DNA of 12,114 nt, taken from assembly GCA_030616825.1 (NCBI GenBank), contig JAUWWO010000001.1:1-12114 (forward strand). Direction: 5' to 3'. This DNA is from Candidatus Margulisiibacteriota bacterium (lineage in GTDB: Bacteria; Margulisbacteria; WOR-1; JAUWWO01). The notes beneath the pieces were generated by a model, which did no database searches, was not told where the DNA came from, and saw only the letters and a program-made list of their open reading frames with translations. Positions within the stretch are counted from its first letter, which is position 1; each line of letters begins with the position of its first letter. The translations under genes were made by a program, and so were the position numbers. Positions 6,382 through 12,114 of this stretch are shown here, in pieces.

Positions 6382-6818
6382 TATTTTCCCGGGCACCACT
6401 CGTTATTACACTTACTACAGATTTTCTTTTTTCGGTAGACACACCAGCCGTATGTTAGGACTGAGTATCCTACAAGAAGCAGCCAGTCTTGATAGTATAA
6501 CAAAAAGGGAATCGGGAAAACACCCAGAATAAACCATAATGCCCCCGAAATAGAGTCATCCGGATCAAGTGGCCCCTGTTTTCTGGCCTTAAAGAATTTT
6601 GGCGAGACCAATCCACCCATAAGGTAGCAGGTCTTCCCAAAGTAATGGCATCTAGTACAAGCAATGTAAAGATGCGAGAAGTATGTTGCTGCAGCATAGC
6701 CCAGGAAGATATAGGGAAGGACTAGATTATGGACATAAAGGGCAAAGACTCCAATTCCGACCCAGAAAATAAACCATACGAAACTAAGAGCGGCTTCTTT
6801 CTTTGTATACTCCTCCAT
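6381..6818 (-). CDS. Cys-rich four-helix membrane protein of unknown function
   Basis: I do not recognise this 145-residue protein. Four hydrophobic segments are visible at about 11-30, 32-52, 90-109 and 111-128. A loop after the second holds [16 protein letters not shown] (C54, C57, C64), and the C-terminal tail holds [12 protein letters not shown] (C134, C137, C142). Basic residues at 74-80 and 129-132 suggest that both Cys clusters lie on the cytoplasmic side, where they could jointly bind zinc or an iron-sulfur cluster; this is inference. It sits in the ilv operon, 4 nt after ilvN, with no clear Shine-Dalgarno, so translation is probably coupled. Its TAA lies at the edge of palindromic copy A. 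A role linked to branched-chain amino acid synthesis is suggested only by position. Confidence 0.85.
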   Translation of the reverse strand: MEEYTKKEAALSFVWFIFWVGIGVFALYVHNLVLPYIFLGYAAATYFSHLYIACTRCHYFGKTCYLMGGLVSPKFFKARKQGPLDPDDSISGALWFILGVFPIPFLLYYQDWLLLVGYSVLTYGWCVYRKKKICSKCNNEWCPGK

Positions 6819-6822
6819 AGGT

Positions 6823-7308
6823 CTAACTTTCTTGGGAGCCCCTGGCCAAAGAGATCTTGCCAGTGCGAACGAGCTCTTTTATGCCGAATTTCTTAAGAAG
6901 GCGTTCAATTCCCAGGACCTTGCCTTCATCTCCAGTTATTTCAACTATTACTGAATTCTCACTGACATTGACAATACGGCCTCGGAATATATCTACAACC
7001 TGCATTATCTCTGATCTGTCTTCCGAAGTTGCATTTACTTTTATAAGGGCCAGTTCCCTCTCCACTGAAGCGACGGCAGGGAGATCGTAAACCCTTATTA
7101 CATCAATTAATTTGTATAGCTGTTTTATAATTTGTTCCAGTACTGATTCGTCGCCAGAAGCGACCAAAGTGATTCTGGAGATGGATTCGTCTTCCGTTGT
7201 TCCCACAGCAAGACTCTCTATATTAAAAGCCCTGCGGGAAAACAGGTTTGAGACCCTGGATAGTACCCCGGGCCTATTATTCACTATTACTGCAATTGTG
7301 TGTTTCAT
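6823..7308 (-). CDS. ilvN: Acetolactate synthase small (regulatory) subunit
   Basis: This regulatory subunit binds IlvB, raises its activity and gives feedback inhibition, usually by valine. Its 161 residues match the IlvH/IlvN length. An N-terminal ACT domain (about 2-75) contains NNRPGVLSRVSNLFSRR and FNIESL; N11, G14 and N29 align with the valine-site residues of E. coli IlvH, so feedback control is probably kept. The C-terminal domain (about 83-157) includes EIMQVVDIFRGRIVNVS and ends with an RTGKISLARG block. The start is ATG at 7308. Its Shine-Dalgarno AGGGGG is part of a heptamer repeat array that fills the 31-nt gap after ilvB. The next gene follows 4 nt after the stop. Confidence 0.97.
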   Translation of the reverse strand: MKHTIAVIVNNRPGVLSRVSNLFSRRAFNIESLAVGTTEDESISRITLVASGDESVLEQIIKQLYKLIDVIRVYDLPAVASVERELALIKVNATSEDRSEIMQVVDIFRGRIVNVSENSVIVEITGDEGKVLGIERLLKKFGIKELVRTGKISLARGSQES

Positions 7309-7313
7309 AAAAA

Positions 7314-7345
7314 TCCCCCTAGTCCCTAGCCCCTAATCCCTAATC
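7314..7345 (-). repeat. GGGATTA-like heptamer array between ilvB and ilvN
   Basis: On the minus strand the array runs GATTA, GGGATTA, GGGGCTA, GGGACTA, GGGGGAT. It starts at the ilvB stop (GAT TAG, 7345-7340) and ends as the ilvN Shine-Dalgarno, 6-7 nt before the ATG. It is a degenerate relative of the array at 3621-3647, which begins with the same GATTAGGGA at the stop of another gene. Confidence 0.75.
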
Positions 7346-9013
7346 TACTAACATCTCATTAATTGGCTGTCCAGCGGGAACAAACGGAAATACGTTTTCT
7401 TCCTTGACGATCTTAAAGTCTATAAGCGTTGGCCGGTCCTTTATTTTCATAGCTTCTTCAAGGGCTCCTCTTACTTCCTCTTGTTTTGTAACCCTTATTC
7501 CGGCTGCCCCGTATGCTTCAGCGATTTTAACAAGGTCTGGATTATTACAAAGGTTTGTTTGTGAATAACGTTTTCCGTGGATTATTTCCTGCCACTGGCG
7601 AACCATTCCAAGGAAGGAATTATTGAGTACGCATATCTTTATTGGCAACTTGTTATTTACTGCTGTTGTCAGTTCCTGGATGTTCATCTGTATGCTTCCA
7701 TCTCCTGCTATGTCTACAACTATTTTATCCGGATGGCCGATCTGGGCTCCAACTGCAGCAGGGAGTCCATAACCCATTGTTCCAAGACCACCGGAAGACA
7801 AAAATGTCCTCGGCTTTGTGTATTTATAGTACTGTGCAGCCCACATCTGGTTTTGTCCTACCTCAGTGGTGATGATGGCTTCGCCTTTGGTTACTTCGTA
7901 TATCTGCTCAACGATGAATTGTGGTTTTATTCCCTTATCGCTCTTGTATTTTAAGGGATATCTTTTTTTCCATTCTTCGATTTGCTTTAGCCATGGGGTA
8001 TCTCCTTTTTTTGCCTCAATCTTCCCAGTGAGTTTTGAAAGAACTCTCTTTACGTCACCCACTATTGGTACTGTTACTCGAACATTCTTTCCAATTTCTG
8101 CCGGATCGATATCTATATGTATAATCCTTGCTCCTGGAGCAAAGCGTTCGATATGCCCTGTAACCCGATCATCAAATCGAGCTCCAATAGCTATGAGTAG
8201 ATCACATTCAGTTACAGCGTAGTTTGCATAGACTGTGCCGTGCATCCCCAGCATTCCCAGGGATAGAGAATGTGTTTCAGGGAATCCTCCCTTGCCCATC
8301 AGCGTTGTGGTCACAGGAATGTTTCCCTTGGTCGCAAGCTCATAAAGTTCAGCGGCTGCTCCGGATATAATCACCCCACCCCCAGCGTAAATAAGTGGCT
8401 TCTTTGCTGCATTTATGGATTTTGCTGCATGGGAGATTTGTCTTGGATGCCCCTCATAGGTGGGCTTGTAGCTTGGAAGGTCTATCTTGTCAGGGTATTT
8501 AAAATCTATCTTCTTTATCTGTGTATCCTTTGGAATGTCAATCAACACTGGTCCGGGACGACCGGTTCTGGCAATGTGAAATGCCTCTTTGACAATTAAT
8601 GGAAGTTCTTCAGCGGTTTTAACAAGATAGTTGTGTTTTGTTATGGGCATTGTAATGCCGGTTATATCCGCTTCCTGGAAGGAGTCACGTCCGATAATGC
8701 TGGTTGGCACCTGTCCGGTTATAGCCACGATGGGTATTGAATCCATATGTGCGGTTGCAATACCAGTTACTAAGTTTGTTCCGCCAGGACCAGAAGTAGC
8801 CATGCACACCCCAACTTTTCCTGTAGCTCTGGCATATCCATCTGCTGCGTGTGCTGCGCCCTGTTCATGTCTAGTTAAGATATGGCGTATAGCTTTTTCA
8901 TTGTACAGTACATCGTAAATAGGTAGTACTGCCCCGCCGGGGTAGCCGAATATTACATCTACCCCTTCTTTTTTAAGTGATTCTATTAATGCTTGTGCGC
9001 CAGTTAGTTCCAT
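7340..9013 (-). CDS. ilvB: Acetolactate (acetohydroxyacid) synthase large subunit
   Basis: This ThDP-, FAD- and Mg-dependent enzyme joins two pyruvates to acetolactate, or pyruvate and 2-oxobutyrate to acetohydroxybutyrate. The 557 residues fit the biosynthetic type. The N-terminal PYR domain has [13 protein letters not shown] and catalytic E50 ([16 protein letters not shown]). The central FAD-type domain has [11 protein letters not shown] at 277-287. The C-terminal PP domain has the ThDP motif GDGS (437-440) through NN (464-465), then [11 protein letters not shown]. The start is ATG at 9013 with GGAG about 6 nt upstream. It follows ilvD after 122 nt, a gap largely occupied by palindromic copy B. 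Its last two codons (D, stop) coincide with the start of a heptamer array. Confidence 0.98.
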   Translation of the reverse strand: MELTGAQALIESLKKEGVDVIFGYPGGAVLPIYDVLYNEKAIRHILTRHEQGAAHAADGYARATGKVGVCMATSGPGGTNLVTGIATAHMDSIPIVAITGQVPTSIIGRDSFQEADITGITMPITKHNYLVKTAEELPLIVKEAFHIARTGRPGPVLIDIPKDTQIKKIDFKYPDKIDLPSYKPTYEGHPRQISHAAKSINAAKKPLIYAGGGVIISGAAAELYELATKGNIPVTTTLMGKGGFPETHSLSLGMLGMHGTVYANYAVTECDLLIAIGARFDDRVTGHIERFAPGARIIHIDIDPAEIGKNVRVTVPIVGDVKRVLSKLTGKIEAKKGDTPWLKQIEEWKKRYPLKYKSDKGIKPQFIVEQIYEVTKGEAIITTEVGQNQMWAAQYYKYTKPRTFLSSGGLGTMGYGLPAAVGAQIGHPDKIVVDIAGDGSIQMNIQELTTAVNNKLPIKICVLNNSFLGMVRQWQEIIHGKRYSQTNLCNNPDLVKIAEAYGAAGIRVTKQEEVRGALEEAMKIKDRPTLIDFKIVKEENVFPFVPAGQPINEMLVD

Positions 9014-9033
9014 AACTCACTCCGTTCGATACT

Positions 9034-9131
9034 ACCCCCTCTTTTTTCTCCCCCTTGCTAAGGGGGAGACCCGCCTGCTCGCCTCGGCGAAGCGGGCCGT
9101 CGGGCAGGTGTCCCGCAGAGACAAAGGGGGT
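9034..9131 (+). repeat. Palindromic element, copy B, between ilvD and ilvB
   Basis: This 98-bp element has the same ACCCCCT/AGGGGGT ends as copy A and the same perfect 10-bp hairpin (9047-9056 with 9060-9069, loop GCT). It lies in the opposite orientation. Between GGGGGAGAC and ACAAAGGGGGT it carries 50 nt where copy A has 11. The ilvD stop codon lies five bases beyond one end. Short length, terminal inverted repeats and two orientations suggest a MITE- or REP-like dispersed element. No transposase is in the window. Confidence 0.85.
9070..9116. repeat. GC-rich palindromic block nested in copy B
   Basis: This block is absent from copy A. It is far richer in GC than its surroundings and contains nested inverted segments: CCCGC (9070-9074) with GCGGG (9092-9096), and CCTGC (9074-9078) with GCAGG (9104-9108). 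It may be a second small element inserted into the first, or the ancestral middle lost from copy A. Confidence 0.55.
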
Positions 9132-9135
9132 GATT

Positions 9136-10788
9136 TTATTCCAAAATCGCTCCCTCATTTGCCGACGTAACCATTTTCTGGTATCTTGCCAGCCATCCAG
9201 TTTTTATCTTCGGTTCCGGGGCCTTCCATTTAGATAGTCTTTGTTTTATTTCCTTCTCACTCAGTTTAAGGTTTAATTTTCTTGCAGGAATATCGATTAC
9301 TATTATATCACCGTCAGCCACTATTGCAATTGGACCGCCTAGAGCTGCTTCAGGGGAGACATGCCCAATGCACGGCCCCCTGGTTCCACCAGAGAATCTT
9401 CCATCAGTGATAAGGGCCACGGATTCAGCGAGTCCCATACCGGCAATTGCTGCTGTGGGAGAAAGCATTTCTCTCATTCCAGGACCGCCCTTTGGGCCTT
9501 CGTATCGGATGACAACAACATCTCCAGGCTTAATTTTCTTGGCCATGATTTCCTTCATTGCAGTTTCTTCGCTCTCAAAAACTCTTGCCTTGCCTTCAAA
9601 TTTCATTGCCTTTTCCGAAACAGCGGATTGTTTTACAACCGAGCCGTTTGGAGCAAGAGATCCTTTTAAAACTGCCATTCCGCCTTCCTTATGGTAGGGA
9701 TTATCTAGCCCGCGAATCACGTCTGAATCCTTTACTTTTGCGGATTTTGCAATTTCAATAATATCTTTTCCTGAAACAGTTGGAGAACTTTTAAGTTTGC
9801 TTTTTAATACGTTAAGAGCAGCTGGAACTCCGCCTGCGGCGTCAAAATCTTCCATAAAATGTTCTCCCCCGGGTCTTATATTTGTAATATGCGGAGTTTT
9901 CTTTGATATTTCATCAAACAGCTCCAGTTTAATTGGAACTCCTGCTGCATAAGCAATTGCAAGAACGTGAAGTGCTGAGTTAGTTGAGCCGCCAAGAGCA
10001 TTATCAAGCATAATTGCATTTTCAATTGCTTCTTTTGTCATGATCTTTCTTGCTGTAACATTATTTTTTACAAGTTCAACGATTTTTTCTCCGCTCTCAA
10101 CTGCAATTTGTTCTTTTTTCTCAGATATTGCAAGGGATGTGCCGCATCCCGGAAGAGACATTCCCATTGCTTCAGTTAAACAAGCCATTGTATTTGCAGT
10201 ATATAGGCCCTGGCAAGCACCAGGTCCCGGGCAGGCTTCTTGTTCAAGGCAAGTTAATTCTTCCTCGGATATCTGCCCCAGCTTACATTTTGCTAAAGCT
10301 TCGAAAGTATCTCTTACAAGAGAAAGCCTTTTCCCCTTATAATTTCCAGAATGCATTGGTCCGGCTGTTACCACAATGCAGGGAATATCGAGTCTCCCTC
10401 CTGCAATGAGCATTCCAGGGGTGATTTTGTCGCAGGCTGTTAAAAGAACAAGTCCGTCTAAGGCATGAGCTTCCGCAACAGTTTCAATTGAATCTGCTAC
10501 CAGCTCTCTAAGCGGAAGAGAATAGTACATTCCTTTGTGTCCCATTGCAATGCCGTCGCAAATTGCCGGGACTCCAAAAATAAATGGTTTTCCTCCGCCT
10601 GATTTAATTCCCTTTTCAATAGCTCGCTCAAGCTCTCTCATGTTTACATGGCCTGGAACAAGATTGGTAAAGCTTGATGCAATACCAATAAATGGTTTTT
10701 TAAGGTCTTCTTTTGTTACGCCTGTTGCATGCATTAAAGCGCGGTGTGGAGCTCTTTCAAGCCCCTTCTTCACCCTATCGCTTCTCAT
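9136..10788 (-). CDS. ilvD: Dihydroxy-acid dehydratase
   Basis: DHAD removes water from dihydroxyisovalerate and dihydroxymethylvalerate to give the 2-oxo acids, using an iron-sulfur cluster. Length is 550 residues, standard for IlvD. Cluster cysteines are C77 ([12 protein letters not shown]), C119 ([12 protein letters not shown]) and C192 ([14 protein letters not shown]). K121 after C119-D120 is the usual carbamylated Mg ligand. The C-terminal catalytic Ser block is [20 protein letters not shown]. All three cluster cysteines are present, the arrangement of [2Fe-2S]-type DHADs; cluster type is inferred. The start is ATG at 10788 with AGGAGG 7 nt upstream. It heads the operon, just downstream of a strong predicted promoter. 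Confidence 0.98.
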   Translation of the reverse strand: MRSDRVKKGLERAPHRALMHATGVTKEDLKKPFIGIASSFTNLVPGHVNMRELERAIEKGIKSGGGKPFIFGVPAICDGIAMGHKGMYYSLPLRELVADSIETVAEAHALDGLVLLTACDKITPGMLIAGGRLDIPCIVVTAGPMHSGNYKGKRLSLVRDTFEALAKCKLGQISEEELTCLEQEACPGPGACQGLYTANTMACLTEAMGMSLPGCGTSLAISEKKEQIAVESGEKIVELVKNNVTARKIMTKEAIENAIMLDNALGGSTNSALHVLAIAYAAGVPIKLELFDEISKKTPHITNIRPGGEHFMEDFDAAGGVPAALNVLKSKLKSSPTVSGKDIIEIAKSAKVKDSDVIRGLDNPYHKEGGMAVLKGSLAPNGSVVKQSAVSEKAMKFEGKARVFESEETAMKEIMAKKIKPGDVVVIRYEGPKGGPGMREMLSPTAAIAGMGLAESVALITDGRFSGGTRGPCIGHVSPEAALGGPIAIVADGDIIVIDIPARKLNLKLSEKEIKQRLSKWKAPEPKIKTGWLARYQKMVTSANEGAILE

Positions 10789-10815
10789 TATATTGCCTCC
10801 TAAAAATGATTTGCG

Positions 10816-10843
10816 ATTATAGCATGATATAGGGATTTTTCAA
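10816..10843 (-). promoter_or_regulatory. Predicted promoter of the ilvD-B-N-X-C-COG2426-dxr operon
   Basis: On the minus strand TTGAAA (10843-10838) and a perfect TATAAT (10821-10816) are 16 nt apart. The predicted start near 10809 leaves a leader of only about 20 nt before the ilvD ATG. No T-box, leader peptide or attenuator can fit downstream. Any control would have to act at the promoter or elsewhere. Confidence 0.7.
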
Positions 10844-10868
10844 AATGGTATTTGTAGAAAACTCAGGC

Positions 10869-10893
10869 AAAAAAACTCTTCTAAAAAAACTCT
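10869..10893 (+). repeat. Two direct copies of an A7-CTCT motif
   Basis: AAAAAAACTCT occurs at 10869-10879 and again at 10883-10893, 14 nt apart. It lies in the divergent region between ilvD and the PAS-GAF gene. It could be a protein-binding or curved A-tract region for either promoter, or chance in AT-rich DNA. Confidence 0.45.
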
Positions 10894-10904
10894 GCCAAAA
10901 GTGA

Positions 10905-10918
10905 AATTTCTTGAAATT
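10905..10918. repeat. Short inverted repeat upstream of the PAS-GAF gene
   Basis: AATTTC and GAAATT form 6-bp arms around a TT centre. The position, about 45 nt before the Shine-Dalgarno, would suit an operator. The arms are short and AT-rich, so support is weak. A TATAAT at 10943-10948 lies further on but has no good -35 at 16-18 nt. Confidence 0.3.
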
Positions 10919-10949
10919 CGTATCGATATAGAACTGATAGCATATAATT

Positions 10950-10957
10950 GGAGGTGA
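10950..10957 (+). promoter_or_regulatory. Near-perfect Shine-Dalgarno before the PAS-GAF gene
   Basis: GGAGGTGA is fully complementary to the usual 16S rRNA tail. It is followed by TTG at 10960 (which reaches a stop after 19 codons in another frame) and by ACG at 10965 in the long open frame. It shows that translation starts near here, although no ordinary start codon is in the long frame. Confidence 0.7.
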
Positions 10958-10964
10958 GGTTGAC

Positions 10965-12114
10965 ACGAAAACATTACCATCTGGAAAAACTTCTAGACCC
11001 GCTGTTCCTTGGACAGTAAGAAAAATTGCTCCAGTTGTTGCAAAGCGTCCTGGATTAACCAGAGGGATTGCTGATTTTCTCTTTTTGCTTAAAGAGGAAG
11101 CAATAGGAATAGAACTTCCAACGAGCGAGGCCCTCCAACGGCTGTCACCTCAAAATCTCAAGAACGTAACTATAGCCGAGTTCGTAAAAGCACTTGAGGA
11201 TACAAATTTCTTTGATGTATTTTCTGAAGGAGTATACATCTTAGATGAAAAAACAAATTTGCGTTTAGCAAACGATACTGCAAGGCGTTTATATGGTGCC
11301 TTAGGAGCCACAGCGCCGTTTCCTTTAGCAAGGGTCTTAAGTGCGGGATCTTTGAAAGAGGCGATTAAAAGGATTAGCGTTGCGTCACCCGAAGACCCAA
11401 AGGAGGATCTTTTTCTCTACCTGACAAAGCCGGACGGAACTGAAATTCCCATCAAGACAACACCAAGACTGATTGAATTAAAAGATGGGAGATTGATAAT
11501 TGGTACTGTTGCCCCCAGCATTACATCTGCCCTTCTTAGGCTGCATGAGGCAATTGCCAGAACGAGCAACATGGAGAAGGTTTTTGATCTTGTTCTAGAT
11601 TATGCTGTGAATCTGTTCCGCCTGGATGGCTGTGCGATAAAGACGGATTTTGACCTCTTTGACAATTCTTTCGATGTAATAGCGATGAAGGGATTGGGAG
11701 AGGGGTATGCCCTTCCAAGGTCTCTACCATTGAAAGATACGGCGAGCTATCAAAGCTTCGAGTCTGGCAATATAATTATAAAGGAGGATCTAACTGTACA
11801 AATGAGTGCGGCTTCAAAATTCGGTATGAAATCTGGGATGTTCGTTCCGCTTTGGGTTGCCGAAGGTGTGGATGAGGCTGGCGCTGAAGTCTATCGTCGT
11901 ATTGGTACTTTTTGTCTTTACTGTAAAGACCCAAAAAACCTTGACTCCCTTAAGAGAAAGCTTCAACAGGTGAGGATATTTGCTGATTTTGTTGCTATAA
12001 GAATTCAGGATGCAAGACTTCAACAAAAAACATTAGAGGGCTCTGCAAAACGGGCAGCTCTAAACAGGGCATCTCAAATTATTAATTCCCCTTTGAAGAT
12101 AGAAAAAATTTTGG
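10965..12114 (+). CDS. PAS-GAF sensory protein, C-terminus cut by window edge
   Basis: A frame open from 10941 to the window end encodes at least 383 residues counted from the ACG at 10965. Residues about 1-75 are an unrecognised segment. A PAS domain follows at about 80-190 (FFDVFSEGVYILDEKTNLR, ANDTARRLYG, later KPDGTEIPI). A GAF domain is at about 195-350 (HEAIARTSNMEKVFDLVLDY, MKGLGEGY, SGMFVPLWV, IGTFCLY). A second GAF-like start, ALNRASQIINSPLKIEKIL, is cut by the edge. Such proteins sense ligands or redox state and usually end in a kinase, GGDEF, HD-GYP or AAA+ output, here unseen. The start is unresolved: no ATG/GTG/TTG occurs in frame until TTG at 11085, which lacks a Shine-Dalgarno and would drop 40 residues. 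It is divergent from ilvD. Confidence 0.85.

Noticed and set aside
6308..6442. N-terminal extension of ilvC to a start at 6442
   Set aside because: The extra residues translate palindromic copy A and overlap the preceding gene. ATG at 6307 has GAGGAGG at 7 nt and gives the normal class I length.
8973..9158. Small ORFs across the ilvD-ilvB gap (both strands)
   Set aside because: They are composed of the repeat element itself and ends of neighbouring genes, with no Shine-Dalgarno or homology.
10943..10948. TATAAT just before the PAS-GAF Shine-Dalgarno as its -10 box
   Set aside because: No acceptable -35 lies 16-18 nt upstream, and a start there would remove or bisect the Shine-Dalgarno from the mRNA.
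11536..12026. Minus-strand ORFs within the PAS-GAF gene
   Set aside because: They lie antisense to a frame with clear PAS and GAF motifs and have no features of their own.

Overview
The window is a stretch of ordinary bacterial chromosome carrying eleven complete genes and two cut by its ends. The most likely source is a Gram-negative-type, uncultured or poorly sampled lineage of moderate GC. Reasons are the non-mevalonate isoprenoid gene dxr, a Sec-secreted protein with a FlgD-type Ig domain, intergenic palindromic repeats and telomere-like heptamer arrays. I cannot name a phylum from sequence alone. No prophage, IS transposase, CRISPR array, tRNA or rRNA was seen.

Layout. Positions 1-2747 (minus) form a translation cluster, in transcription order: a HicB-like small protein, thrS, infC and the start of rpmI. 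The order thrS-infC-rpmI is the classical one. infC begins at an AUU codon at 635, so an annotation that accepts only ATG/GTG/TTG loses its first 44 residues. It also has its own strong sigma70-type promoter between thrS and infC. rpmI overlaps the end of infC by 20 nt and runs off the left edge. Positions 2887-3627 (plus) hold a lone secreted Ig-fold protein.

Positions 10788 to 3631 (minus) look like one long operon: ilvD, ilvB, ilvN, a Cys-rich membrane protein of unknown function, ilvC, a COG2426/PF06695 membrane protein, and dxr. ilvB/N (acetohydroxyacid synthase), ilvC (reductoisomerase) and ilvD (dehydratase) give the full common route from pyruvate to the 2-oxo acids of valine and isoleucine. 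dxr is the first committed step of the MEP isoprenoid pathway, which also draws on pyruvate. A promoter lies just before ilvD, and its leader is too short for a T-box or leader-peptide attenuator.

From about 10965 to the right edge (plus) a divergent gene encodes a PAS-GAF sensory protein. It is cut by the window end and has no conventional start codon near its excellent Shine-Dalgarno sequence.

The non-coding parts hold the less ordinary signals. Two copies of a small palindromic element with 7-bp terminal inverted repeats sit in opposite orientation between ilv genes, one with an extra GC-rich block. Two GGGATTA-like heptamer arrays supply stop codons, and in one case a ribosome-binding site. 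I found no evidence for a new multi-gene defence or mobile system. The best leads are these repeats, the Cys-rich membrane protein in the ilv operon, the TGS-truncated ThrRS and the cofactor loop of IlvC.
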